From: Blastobasis lacticolella
Lineage: Eukaryota; Arthropoda; Insecta; Lepidoptera; Blastobasidae
NCBI GenBank assembly: GCA_905147135.1
Contig: LR990052.1
Span: 18,042,200-18,106,199, forward strand
Reading direction: 5' to 3'
DNA: 64,000 bases
A program made the translations under genes and the position numbers. A model generated the notes under the pieces. The model was given only the letters and a program-made list of their open reading frames with translations. It made no database searches and had not been told where the DNA came from. Shown piece by piece: positions 1 through 9,497 of the stretch; positions within the stretch are counted from its first letter, which is position 1, and every line of letters starts with the position of its first letter.

Positions 1-480
1 GGCTGTCTACATAAAGAAAGGACGACCATAGATAGCCATTTTTAATTTGCCCTTTAATTTAAATTCTCGTATAATTCTAAAAGACGAAGGCAATAGTAAC
101 ATCTAATACAACTCTGAGATCAAATTCAATTATAAAACCACTAGAACCATACCCGTGCAGTAAGTAATCCATTATGTCTTCAAAGAAACGCTTTCTATAC
201 TACTTTAACTGGATTTTCTCCGTTTCTTTGAAATATACCTATTCTAGACATATACGTATCTTTATTTCTTCCAATAATACCTACATTAAAATGCTTATAA
301 CGAACAAAATAACTAGATAAGGAAGTAGGGCGATGCGACTTCGGACCAAACTAGACCAGCCTTATCATAATGCTAGGAATGGCAGCAGTCACAACTTCAA
401 CTTCAATTTCTTTAACTTCGACTTCTGAAGTTCACTACAGACCTAGACATGCAAAATTCAATTTCTTTTTTATAGATAAT
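1..480. other. AT-rich sequence, nothing recognised
   Basis: I see no open frame, tRNA-like box or terminal repeat here. The end of the interval runs into a dispersed repeat fragment. Confidence 0.5.
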
Positions 481-560
481 TAGCGACCCGCCCCGGTTTC
501 GCACAGAGTTTCTCGGGGCATTTCTATTGTAATATGCATATATTACGCTTCCGGAAGACA
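481..560. repeat. Dispersed lepidopteran repeat fragment (GCGACCCGCCCCGG type)
   Basis: The string TAGCGACCCGCCCCGGTTT recurs near 51600 and 54013, followed by a CGCAC/ACGGG segment. This is a widespread lepidopteran dispersed repeat, often labelled Helitron-like. I cannot confirm its class from this fragment. Confidence 0.5.
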
Positions 561-606
561 TTCTTTAAAAGGCAGTAAAACTGCATCAAAATTCGTTGTG
601 ATTTAG

Positions 607-735
607 GCGTTCTCCTAATTGGCAACGGTCGTGTGACCATGGTCGTGCGACGAGTGGTTTTGAAGTCCCCTATTAGTAGGCGACGTGCGTCGTACGACCA
701 TGGTCACACGAACATAGCAAATTAGGACAATGCGT
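607..735. repeat. Short inverted-repeat (foldback) element
   Basis: Two arms of about 50 bp (607-655 and 683-735) are inverted copies of each other. The core CGTGTGACCATGGTCGT is shared exactly, and the loop is about 27 bp. It is probably a small foldback MITE. No second copy was seen in the window. Confidence 0.6.
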
Positions 736-800
736 TATTAAGGTGAGTGTTTCTCGAACACGCTCGTACCTATGTATTTGTTTTAATGTCTCAAAATCGT

Positions 801-982
801 GTAGGCCAAGGGCCACGGGTTTGATTATCGGCCAGGCATAAATTGAAAGCATTGAATAACTTCTATACAGGGTCTGGGTGTAAGGTATGTAAAAATTAGT
901 CTTTATTTTATATGTATTAGTTTTCTACCATAGCTAACCTTACTTTGTGTCTAGATAGCAATGTGTGAATTTATCCAAGCAG
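801..982 (+). mobile_element. tRNA-derived SINE, family B, diverged and 5'-truncated
   Basis: It starts near a degraded B box (GGGTTTGATTATC) and runs through GGTCTGGGTGT to the TCTAGATAGCAATGTGTGAAT segment shared with the copies at 3229, 20930 and 45888. The 5' tRNA-like half is missing. Confidence 0.6.
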
Positions 983-1029
983 ATTACTATTAAGTATATT
1001 ATTTCAGTTCAAAATTGCACATCTTGTTA

Positions 1030-1280
1030 GAGCTCGTCTAATCTAAAATGACGCGCCCCACTATCGTATTAACGCACTCAAGCAAGTTTAAAATATGGAC
1101 GCAATACATATACAAATGCCGTTGTAATTGGTCATTCAATTGCCGGTGAAATTCAAACGTAGGAGCACGCGTCGTTCATTGGCTTCCAGACAGATGAAGT
1201 GTCGTTATCAATATTTGCACTCACACATCGAAATCAACTAACTAAGTAGTGGGGCGCGTCATTTTAGACTAGACGAGCTC
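1030..1280. mobile_element. MITE M1, copy 1 (TA target duplication)
   Basis: The 251-bp element has near-perfect terminal inverted repeats of about 35 bp (GAGCTCGTCTAATCTAAA at the left, its inverse at 1245-1280). It is flanked by TA on both sides (1028-1029 and 1281-1282). It has no coding capacity. TA duplications and long inverted ends fit a Tc1/mariner-type non-autonomous element. A second copy lies at 8313-8560. Confidence 0.85.
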
Positions 1281-1282
1281 TA

Positions 1283-1654
1283 CGACACTTTGGCACCATT
1301 TGGCACATAACCTCAAAAGGCATCCGCAGTGCATCCCTCGATGACCGAGCACGTAGGACGCAAACCGTCATAGAATGACCTAGATTTGAATTTCGAATTT
1401 CGAACTGGCCACGTCGCGCCGCTAAACAACAAAGTTCCGTAAAATTCGCACAACGTCCAAACACATGGGGCCTACGCCTTGTAAAGTATTCATTGCGGTG
1501 CGGCGGTGCACTCACGGGATATGCGGCTCGTTGTAGGCCGCCGTTGGACTCGCCAAGAGGCCTGAGAGAATTCTGCCATCTGCATAGAACATTACTTGGT
1601 AAGGGCGAGTCTTTGGTGATTGCAATGAGGATCAGCCACGATTTTTGTTGAGTG
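1283..1654. other. Unassigned interval with a chance open frame
   Basis: A minus-strand open frame spans this interval, but it is built across the M1 end and the SINE at 1655. Its translation shows no recognisable domain. I do not call a gene. Confidence 0.5.
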
Positions 1655-1850
1655 GATCCTGGATGGATTTGGCAGATCAGATAATCACAGTTGAGCGACT
1701 GCCATCTCACCTCCGTGATGCTGTTAACAGATTGGATCATGGTTACATATTCAGTCGTCTGAATGTGCAGGTTTCATCAGGAAGTTTTCCCTCACCGTAA
1801 AAACATCAGTTAGTGTTCAACCAATGTACATAATTCAGAAAAGAGTCATG
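1655..1850 (-). mobile_element. SINE family A, truncated at both ends
   Basis: Minus-strand copy of the tRNA-derived SINE, recognised by GATTGGATCATGGTTACA, the AATGTGCAGGTTTCATCA block and CCCTCACCGTAA. The tRNA head and the GATTATT tail are both missing. Confidence 0.75.
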
Positions 1851-2469
1851 ATAAATATTCGAAAATCTATTTTGTCTATGATTGTTTCAAGCATACCCGC
1901 AACGCCTAAATTCAGTCCTCTATAAGTCCCTTATAAAAGACCCCGTAAATCTTTGCTCGCAAGTACGTCATATTTCTTTACTAAATAATCCAAGTCAGTC
2001 TGTACAGTTTCTACCTTAGAAATTAGAGAATTGTACAGAAGCCCCAGCTAGGTAATATAGTTGGTAAAAAGTAGCGGTGTAAAAATTCCGGACACGTCCT
2101 TAACACGGCTTATAAAGCATTCAATGCACTGCTCTTGTGGGACATTCCGGGCAGGTGAGCTGGCCAGGCGTGTTCTATTCTTCATACAGAATACGATGGC
2201 CTTTGTGGATATGTTGAGTGGCTTTTGGTTGACGTAGTTATTCGGTTAGATATTCGGTTTGTGAACTTGTGGGAATCAAGCTGGATTTTAGGATAAAATG
2301 TGTGGCTTATGGGTGAGGGACATAAGATACAACACTGCAAATTTCATCTTTCGCTCAGCAAGACGTTTTGGAACAATTTACGTACTTAGATCTCATTTAT
2401 CTCAAAAGTATCGATAAATCCTTTTGTTTCACCTAAATCGCTATGGTTACATAGACAACATCGTCCCGT
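1851..2469. other. No feature recognised
   Basis: AT-rich sequence without a supported open frame, repeat boundary or RNA gene. Confidence 0.45.
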
Positions 2470-2606
2470 AATTTCTGTTACAGGTCTGGGTGGTATCATA
2501 AGTCGTATTTAAAATAAAAATATAAGTAGTTTATCACTTTTCCAGCATCCACAACACAAGCTTTACTAACTTTGGGGCTAGATGACGCTGCATAAATTGT
2601 CCAAGC
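2470..2606 (+). mobile_element. SINE family B, 3' part
   Basis: Carries TTCTGTTACAGGTCTGGGTG, the A/T-rich middle and ACTTTGGGGCTAGATGACGC, all shared with the other family B copies. The tRNA-like head is absent. Confidence 0.65.
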
Positions 2607-3017
2607 AACAAAATGGCCGCAATGGGCCCTTAATAATAAAACTTACAGCCAGATAACTCGCTTAATAAACAGGCGTCACACTCCACTGCCCATGGCAACC
2701 GTCTCCGAAACTCCAAGGTGGCAGAGCTTGTTATGCCGACGAAATCCGTTTTGGTAAATAATAAATCAGCAACAACTCCGACGTTGGAAAATATTGTCGT
2801 TTATCAGTTGCGCGACTCTGCCATAGTTGGGTGCTTTCAACTGGAAACTTTCGCGACTTTTCGACTGTCGAGCTTTTAAGCTGCTTGATAACAAGGGTAG
2901 GTATCAGGAGTCGGTGTCTGCTTGGGCAAATTCAATATGTATGGTGGATTATAGGGTGGTTCGACCAATGTAGTCTCTATAATAATGGTTCAGTTGGCTA
3001 ATATGCCACGCAGAATC
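2607..3017. other. No feature recognised
   Basis: Mixed-composition sequence containing no repeat seen elsewhere in the window and no supported coding frame. Confidence 0.45.
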
Positions 3018-3228
3018 ATTTATCACGCAGAATTCAGGCAACTGAGTTTGTAACCATGCTCCAATCTGGTCAGGTTCCCCTTGAAGCATAGTCACGGAGG
3101 TCAGATGGTAGTCGTTTCACTGTAATTACCTGATCGCCGAATTCTGGATCATGGTCAAGGCGGATCGCGGGCCCTCGTTCTCGAGAGCGCAACCGGGACA
3201 TTAACGCCAAGATGATTATTTTTATTAC
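3018..3228 (+). mobile_element. SINE family A, 3' two-thirds
   Basis: Begins within the SINE body (ATTCAGGCAACTGAGTTTGT) and continues to the family 3' end, ACCGGGACATTAACGCC followed by AAGATGATTATT. It abuts a family B SINE at its 3' end, giving a head-to-tail composite. Confidence 0.8.
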
Positions 3229-3412
3229 CACGCAGAGGTCCCGGGTTCTATTGCTGGCCAGGCAGGAATTTTTTAAATGATGCATTTTAATTGCTGTTAC
3301 GGGTCTGGGTGTTATATGTATAATAAGTATGTATTTAAAAAATAAATATTTTGTTTATCAGTTCTCTGGCACCAATAACACAGCTTTGCTTACTTTGGGG
3401 CTACTATTATTT
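3229..3412 (+). mobile_element. SINE family B copy adjoining a family A SINE
   Basis: Starts at a B-box-like GTCCCGGGTTCTATTGC, followed by GGGTCTGGGTGTTATATG and TTACTTTGGGGCTAC. Most of the tRNA-like A-box half is lost at the junction. Confidence 0.75.
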
Positions 3413-3779
3413 GTTTAATAATCTAAGTAAAAATATCCATTAGATTTATGCTTAACTGAGCGAAAAATTCAAATGAATGCTCAAAAGAATATTCAGTGAT
3501 GAATTATTTAATATTGAAGTAAGTAAGTAATTGGATGGTTGCTAGGTAAAGTAATTTGTGGCTGTAAGTTGTTGGCGCAGTTCTGTTTATTATTTACTTA
3601 GTTTATTTTACTAATTTATTCTTATTTGTCAATCCTGTTTGCAAATATGGTTGTATTTTTCTTTATAATGGTGCATATTAGTGGACACTTGTGATTGGCT
3701 AATTGATAGTCATAACGGATATATATGTTATTTGAAAAGCTGTTAGTATCTTGAACAAATAAATAAATAAATAAACTAA
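3413..3779. other. AT-rich, no feature recognised
   Basis: Contains a short (AAAT)n run near 3757-3775 of the kind seen at LINE 3' ends, but I could not define an element upstream of it. Confidence 0.4.
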
Positions 3780-4095
3780 AACCGACAAACTATACGACAA
3801 AAAAACGTCGAAAACCACCTAGTTCACCAAGAACCCCACTCGACCAAGTCAAATTTACTTAATTTAGTCATTAATACACTCAATTATTTTCAAAACTACT
3901 GAAGCGACTTTAATGAAACAAAGTTAAAAACCATCACGATTAAACAGCCTTGCAAATGAAATTGTTCCATCTGTTCGGGATATACGATTCTACAGACACA
4001 CCTCACATACACAGGGCCACAGAAATACAGACCCACAGATACACACATAAAACTTACAATACCCCTCTATTTTCGTCGGGCCTTAAAAAAGTTAA
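3780..4095 (+). repeat. Dispersed lepidopteran repeat ending in TTTTCGTCGGG
   Basis: Carries ATTTTCAAAACTACTGAAGC, then ACAGA/CACAG-rich sequence, then ACCCCTCTATTTTCGTCGGG. The same order appears at 39740-40348 and 59020-59320, and inverted at 9883-10060. It is a common lepidopteran repeat whose class I leave open (possibly Helitron-like). Confidence 0.6.
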
Positions 4096-4208
4096 AGACG
4101 TTAAAAAAGACAACGATAATAATGGCCGTAAAGCAGCGCTTTGACTATTCTTCAGTAGTTTCCCCATTTTGGGCAAGTTAGTTCCTTTTTACGCCAAATT
4201 AGAATAAG

Positions 4209-4305
4209 GATGATGAAAGTTATCATCATCATCATCATTATCACCTTGCGTTAAATCTCGGTTTCGCTCCCGCGCGGCACGGGAGGGCCCAGGGTCCGCC
4301 GATGA
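4209..4305 (-). mobile_element. ATC microsatellite plus SINE family A tail fragment
   Basis: A short (ATC)n run (about 4224-4240) is followed by the inverted SINE A tail: rule-like TCTCGGTT, then GGGCCCAGGGTCCGCC. Only about 60 bp of SINE is present. Confidence 0.5.
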
Positions 4306-4389
4306 AAGTAAGTATCATTTTTAGGGATCCCTACGCGTCGATTAAAAACGAAACTATGATCCAATCTGGTCGGGTTCGAGGTATAAGCG

Positions 4390-4545
4390 AATAATGTTAC
4401 TTCAAACCATCTACAAAGGGTCTACGTAATATAGATGAGAACTCAGTCCGCGGCGAGTGGTGATATGACAGAATTGTGCTTTGGGCTCTAGATCAAAAAG
4501 TTCATTAAAACATTCCTTATTGTACACCTGGTAAGGAGCCATAGG
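4390..4545 (-). pseudogene. LINE ORF2 C-terminal fragment (Jockey group), minus strand
   Basis: The minus strand reads a LINE ORF2 C-terminal segment with the motifs ELFDLEPKAQF and TTRRGL, ending in a stop after YYVDPL. It matches the segment ECSEELFDLVPTAQFRHR of the larger LINE at 22963-25140. It is a short decayed fragment. It faces a second, plus-strand copy of the same segment that starts only about 10 bp away. Confidence 0.75.
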
Positions 4546-4553
4546 GAGACATA

Positions 4554-4790
4554 GTGGCTTCTAAAAACTTGGGGTCGGGCTATTCGTATTATCGACGATC
4601 ACTTACTCACAGGCGGTTTGGATCCCTTAAGCCTCCGGAGAGACGTTGGCTCTCTGTGTGTGTCTATCGTCTGTACCACGGGGAATGTTCCGAAGAATTG
4701 TTTGACTTGGTGCCACCGTCACTTTTCCATCACCGCACCCTCCGACGATGGAGTAGATTTCATCCACATCATCTAGATGGTGAACTCTTT
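4554..4790 (+). pseudogene. LINE ORF2 C-terminal fragment (Jockey group), plus strand
   Basis: The plus strand encodes RFGSLK, VYRLYHGECSEELFDLVP and FHHRTLRRWSRFHPHHLDG, a Jockey-group ORF2 C-terminal region outside the reverse transcriptase domain. The frame then runs into the RTE-tail element. The same protein segment lies on the opposite strand at 4390-4545, so the pair forms an imperfect inverted repeat. It is not an independent gene. Confidence 0.75.
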
Positions 4791-4796
4791 ATTGCA

Positions 4797-5055
4797 ATCA
4801 TCATCACAGCCCGTAACAGTCCACTGCAGGACTTAGGGCCTCTCCTACGAAAGGGGAGGTTATTGCCATAATCTCCACGCTTGGCAGGCGGGTTGGAGAT
4901 CGTAGTGTTTGAATATAACAATGGAAAATGCTGCTGCCCATTTTCCAGACTACGGAGACTCTTGATCTTTTGCTTCAAAAACATTAGTCGCCTTGTACGA
5001 CACCCATGGCTGTAAGGGGTTGGTGCTATTCTACTCTGCCGGACACCACACGGCC
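4797..5055 (-). mobile_element. RTE-tail short element, full length
   Basis: Minus-strand copy of a roughly 255-bp element. Its 5' end is GGCCGTGTGGTGTCCGGC, the middle holds GATCTCCAACCCGCCTGCC, and the 3' end is GTCCTGCAGTGGACTGTTA followed by CGGGCTGTGATGATGA. The 3' block resembles RTE-clade LINE tails of Lepidoptera. It has no tRNA boxes, so it is most likely mobilised by an RTE LINE. About a dozen copies occur in the window. Confidence 0.85.
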
Positions 5056-5130
5056 ATATTTTATTGCAATAATTAACCACAATACAGGAGAAACTACGCT
5101 ATTATAATTCTAAGGCAAGCTTATCCCACG

Positions 5131-5395
5131 ATGGGATTTATTCCAGCTAAGCTTCCTTTGATTAGCCGAGAGGAGCTTTATCGAGCGCCCTTTCTACCGC
5201 GCACGTGTTGGATGTGGAATGAGCTCCCTCCCGAAATCTTTCCTTTGCAATACAACATGGGGTACTTCAAAGGCATGTCTATAGGTACCTCAAAGGCCGG
5301 CACCGCATCCGTTCCCCTTTGGTTGCAGATGTGCTGTTCGGCGGTGACCGTCTGACAGTGCGTCTCCCTTGTCAATAAAAAAATATTCCGTACTT
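5131..5395 (+). pseudogene. LINE 3' end (ORF2 C-terminus plus 3' UTR)
   Basis: Encodes FLPRTCWMWNELPPEIFP and YNMGYFKGM, the usual C-terminal end of a lepidopteran Jockey-group ORF2. A frameshift follows, then a 3' UTR (GTTGCAGATGTGCTGTTCGG) and an A-rich end. The same family recurs at 50826, 42167, 62483, 41672 and 18890. Confidence 0.75.
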
Positions 5396-6330
5396 ACAGC
5401 CACAAATAGTAAAATTCAAATGTGAGCCTAACTTGCATCAAAACTTTGTTGCTCTAGCATCAATAAATTGTTTTACGTGTAAGAAGTACTTCTATAATTT
5501 GATATGAAATGGTACGCAACCCTTCAAATGCGAGTCCGCCTAAGTTTTCGTCTACTGGGAATTGGCCGTGTATCAGGCAGATTGGAATATAACAACCGCA
5601 CCTGCCTCACTGGCTGTACGGCAGAAAGGCAATTTTAAATATAATGAAACTATTAGGGTAGAAGAAATTCTTGTGAAAAATATAAATAAATAAATGGAAA
5701 AGCCCGTTGGCTTTTTACCTCTTCTCGATACTTAATTAACTGATACAGTTTTAAAATAAACTGTCTTTGACAGGAATTTTGAAGAAGCGACGGCAACATT
5801 ACAAATTGTCACAGTCAGCCCTCGGACCTTTTGACGAAGGTTGAGGACGAAAAAATATGGCGTTTTCGACATTTTCCTTCTTCAAAGTACCTATAAAATT
5901 GTTTGTTTTCGCGTAAACGGCTTTGATAAGAATAGCATTGTTTTCTTCTTTTTTTGACTGCGAAAGACGGCGTTGGTGCTTGCATAAGTTTTATAGCTCG
6001 ATCCACTTTATATAATAAGTTTATTTGTAGTATTTAGTTACGTTGCTGATTGAGCTGTGTAGGCCCTAAATTGTAGAGAAAAAAACAGATAATAATTTTA
6101 GGACTAAGCTCGGAGATTACCACCCCAATCCAGAAAGAAAATGGTGTAAAATAGATGTTCACATCTAGGAAACCATCACATATATTAAAATAGGATGGAT
6201 ACCATGAAACGAATCCCACTTACAATTCATACTACCATACTTTTTGATAGGTACGTGCCAAAGAGTGTCCGAAGCTACAATCGTGACACACATCTTTTGC
6301 GCATTTTCCGTACATCTTATTTATTGACAG
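5396..6330. other. No feature recognised
   Basis: Low-complexity to ordinary AT-rich sequence. Open frames here are under 65 codons and resemble nothing I know. Confidence 0.45.
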
Positions 6331-6432
6331 AATAGGCTATTTCTAGAAGGCATGCTCCGTCTTCAGCCGCATTGACACTTACTACCAGGTGAGATGGCGG
6401 ACATATGTCTGACTACTATAATAAAAAAAAAT
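6331..6432 (+). mobile_element. LINE 3' tail, second family
   Basis: AATAGGCTATTTCTAGAAGG through ACCAGGTGAGATGGCGGACA, ending in a poly-A run. The same tail occurs inverted at about 43690-43815 and in part at 43850-43905. Confidence 0.6.
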
Positions 6433-7040
6433 GTATTTTCAAAGGTAGATTATGGATAATGTAGAGAGAAAATTAATCTTGAAATTTATGTAAGGTAGGA
6501 TAACAGGCAGGCAGCTGGGTCACTTATTTAAAATCATTGAAATTTTGATAAAAACTATCAAATCACAAACAAAAAGAAAATACACAAAACTAAACTTATT
6601 TAAAGATAAAAAAATGGTCATAGAATGAAATTAAAAAAATACAATTTGCCACTATTTTAAAAATCTACCCCTTGTGTTTATATTTCATAGCGGCAATTTG
6701 TTTACACATTTGATCCTGAAATCATTTAAGTTCGTCCCCGAGTCTAGTACAATTCTCATTAGGTGTCCAACTCGCAATCCGTTAGCAGGAAACAAAAAGC
6801 CACACAGCATCGACGCCGACAGGCAATACAAAAAGTGATATCCGCTCAGGAGACGGCGATGTCGGCAATTAATTAACTTTTTAACTACAGTACTGAAAGT
6901 TGCCAGGATCTGATTGCTTGCTGTCAAAGAGGAGTACTAATCGCGTAAGAGTCGAACGATCGATTAGAAGGCACTCCGTCTTTTTAGGGTCGGTGTCTAA
7001 TGGATGGTAATGTCAATGATTATTACGGATTATCTTGTAC
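6433..7040. other. AT-rich, no feature recognised
   Basis: No supported coding frame or shared repeat. The longest minus-strand open frame (80 codons) has no recognisable features. Confidence 0.45.
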
Positions 7041-7361
7041 GGTTGTCGACGGTCTAGTGGTGAGAGGGTCCGACTCGTAAGCGAGTGGTCCCGGCATCAA
7101 ATACCACTGATTCTTTTCTGAGTTATGTACATTAACTGAACACTAACCGATGCTCTTACGGTGATGGAAAACATTGTGATTAAACGTGAACATTCAGGCG
7201 ACTGAATATGTAACCATGATACAATCTGATCAGGTTACCCAGGTAACAGAGTCACGAAGGTCAAACGGCAGTCGCTCAACTGTTGCCTTATTCACCTTAA
7301 CTGTCAAATTCTGGGTCATTGCCGACTCCGGGCCCTCGCGTGTGACAAAAACAGCAAGATG
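7041..7361 (+). mobile_element. SINE family A, near-complete, interrupted in its tail by a LINE
   Basis: The tRNA-like head carries A-box-like GGTCTAGTGGTGAGAGGG, followed by a degraded B box and TTTTCTGAGTTATGTACATT. The body carries CGATGCTCTTACGGTGA and GGCCCTCGCG. The family 3' end (GCAAGATGATTATTTT) is displaced to 7560-7575 by the inserted LINE fragment at 7362-7557. Transcription of such SINEs is by RNA polymerase III from the internal boxes. Confidence 0.85.
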
Positions 7362-7557
7362 GAGTTTCCCTACGGTTCCCCACTTCAGTCGATGTGGCAC
7401 ATACTATCGGAATGCCCTAACACAAGTTACCCTGGCCCGCCGGAGGACCTGATCACCCGTAGTGACGAAGCAATTAAATGGCTGACTTCGCTTTATTGAA
7501 TTTGTAGTTGAATGTCTTTCTCGTATATTGTATTTTGCCATACGAATAAATAAATAA
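7362..7557 (+). mobile_element. LINE 3' end inserted in a SINE, with target duplication
   Basis: Encodes HILSECPNTSYPGPPEDLI, DEAIKWLTSLY and a stop, which I recognise as the C-terminal end of a LINE pol. It ends in a (TAAA)n-type tail. The flanks ACAGCAAGATG (7351-7361) and ACGGCAAGATG (7558-7568) are an 11-bp target duplication with one difference, cut from the SINE tail. It is a severely 5'-truncated insertion of 196 bp. Confidence 0.85.
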
Positions 7558-7684
7558 ACGGCAAGATGATTATTTTAGTGCACTATCGAACAACGTTCGC
7601 TGTTCCAGAAGGCTGTAGTCAAAGGGGCTCGTTAAAAGTTGTGTCCTGGCGCTTCGCCTTGGCTTGCATTCGTTATAGTCTGCC

Positions 7685-7960
7685 AGGGCGCCGGAGGTTA
7701 TTCTTCGTCATCGAGTACGAGAAAAATTCTACGTTGTAGCTATAGTAGAAGTTTAGGAGACCCACAAAACGCTGGTCTGTACGTGCACAACCTGGCACAA
7801 AAATACTTTTTTTTGTCTAAACTTCTCGACTTTTGCCACAGCCACATTATAGTCATCAAAAAGAAAAGTAACTTTAATGTTTTTTTATGTCATACAGTAG
7901 GCAAACAGGCAAGCGGAATTTTTCTTATACTTGATGACGTAAGATAACCTACGGCACCCT
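7685..7960. mobile_element. MITE M3, copy 1
   Basis: A 276-bp element with imperfect terminal inverted repeats of about 42 bp: AGGGCGCCGGAGGTTATTC at the left, and the inverse of AGGGTGCCGTAGGTTATCT at the right. The interior also holds an inverted pair around CCACATTATAGTCA and TAACTTTAATG. It has no coding capacity. Related copies occur at 60866-61208 and in pieces around 22748 and 25138. Confidence 0.75.
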
Positions 7961-8255
7961 ATACAGTCTAATATAGACTTGGCGGGTCACGTTGTTCGAC
8001 TTGCGCTGCATACTATTACCTGCGCGAACTCCCCTCCACTGCCATTTGACAAGTCTCTTCTTTCGTGACGCGGGTTATAACCTTTCGTCTGCGACGTAAA
8101 CGTCCTTTGTGCGAATAAGAAAATTGCCAGCACAACGTGGCGTGCACAAATACACTAGAAGATACTCCGGTAAACAATAAACGTGCTTCGTCGTCACTCT
8201 AATTCGTTGGATTGTAATGTGCATGCATTTCGTTTTGTGGTCCTTTGTATGTTAG
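7961..8255. other. No feature recognised
   Basis: Somewhat GC-richer than its surroundings. No repeat partner or coding frame was found. Confidence 0.4.
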
Positions 8256-8844
8256 CATAGAGAAAATATTTACTAACGTAATAGAGCAGCCGTCACAAAC
8301 AAAAATATTGTAGAGCTCGTCTAATCCAAATTGACGCGCCCCACTATCGCATTAACGCACACAAGCAAGTTTAAAATATGGACGCAATACATATACAAAT
8401 GCCGTTGTAATTGGTCATTCAGTTGCCGGTGAGATTCAAACGTAGGAGAACGCGTCGTTCATTGGCTCCCCAGATGAAGTGTCGTTATCAATATTTGCAC
8501 TCACACATCGAAATCAACTAACTAAGTAGTGGGGCGCGTTATTTTAGACTAGACGAGCTCTGCCAACCTGTCACGTGCGGGAGGTGCTGGGGGAGGCTGC
8601 TAAGTCATAGAATGACCGATGAAATGTTATCATTTTCTTTATTTTTGGCCCTCGAATGGTTCGTACAGTTTTTAATGCACAAGATGGCGTTTTTTTGAAT
8701 ATCCAAGCCACTGTCAGATTGGTCCGCGTCGCGCAATGTCTCAGAACTGACTGCGGCCACTGTTGTCCATGGACCGCAAAGCGTGGTTCAAAGGAAATAC
8801 TTGCGGTGTCTCCTCTATTACGTTAGTAAATATTTTCTCTATGT
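8256..8844. mobile_element. MITE M2 (long inverted ends) containing M1 copy 2
   Basis: The end arms are inverted copies: CATAGAGAAAATATTTACTA with ACGTAATAGAG at 8256-8288, and its inverse at 8811-8844. Total span is about 590 bp, of which 248 bp is the nested M1 element at 8313-8560. The remaining interior has no coding frame, so it looks like a non-autonomous DNA transposon of about 340 bp that later received M1. Confidence 0.75.
8313..8560. mobile_element. MITE M1, copy 2, nested in M2
   Basis: A 248-bp copy, closely similar to the one at 1030-1280 and in the same orientation. It has the same GAGCTCGTCTAATC ends and the GGGGCGCGTTATTTTAGA right arm. The left flank is TA (8311-8312) and the right flank is TG, a one-base decay of the TA duplication. 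Confidence 0.85.
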
Positions 8845-9107
8845 ATGCTAGGTTATATTTGCGAAAGTTTGGTTCAATGGATATTTGTTACTCATTTACG
8901 TAGAAACTGATGAACGGATTCTTGAAATTTTGCTGTGCTATTCTTTTTATTTATTTCCATACATTTTACAGCAATCACATTTTATATAACTTTACAATTC
9001 AATTTTCATCCCAAGAGAACACTTTTGCAATATTTTTGTGCCGATATTGATTGACGTCACCGCGGGAACAAGGCGTAACTAGAATATAGTAAGTACTGGA
9101 CCCTGCG
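8845..9107. other. No feature recognised
   Basis: AT-rich spacer between M2 and a dispersed repeat fragment. Confidence 0.4.
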
Positions 9108-9245
9108 CGATTTCGTTCGCGTACACCTCACTTTACCACTACCTACCCTTTTTTCTTGCTTATAAACCTTCCTCTTGAATCATTGTATTTGTTGTTGAAA
9201 ACCGCATTAAAATCCGTTGAGTAGTTTAAAAGATCTAAGCGTACT
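9108..9245. repeat. Dispersed lepidopteran repeat fragment
   Basis: Contains CGATTTCGTTCGCGTACACC, ACCGCATTAAAATCCGTTGA and AGTTTAAAAGATCTAAGCG. The same blocks occur inverted at 20740-20885 and direct at 32780-32945. Confidence 0.65.
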
Positions 9246-9247
9246 TC

Positions 9248-9497
9248 TTCATCACAGCCCGTAATAGTCCACTGCAGGACTTAGGGCCTCTCCCACGAAA
9301 GGTTATTGCCATAATCTCCACGCTTGGCAGGCGGGTTGGAGATCGCAGTGTTTAAATATAACAATGGAAAATGCTGCTGCCCATTTTCCAGACTACGGAG
9401 ACTCTTGATCTTTTGCCTTGAAAACAATAGTCGCCCTGTACGACATCCATGAGCGTAAGGGGTTGGTGCTATTCTACTCTGCCGGACACCACACGGC
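9248..9497 (-). mobile_element. RTE-tail short element
   Basis: Near full-length minus-strand copy. The tail block CACAGCCCGTAATAGTCCAC is at the left and GGACACCACACGGC at the right, with a small deletion after CACGAAAGG compared with its siblings. Confidence 0.85.

Noticed and set aside
1264..1740. 158-codon minus-strand ORF
   Set aside because: It runs from a SINE A fragment through unassigned sequence into the inverted end of MITE M1. The protein shows no domain.
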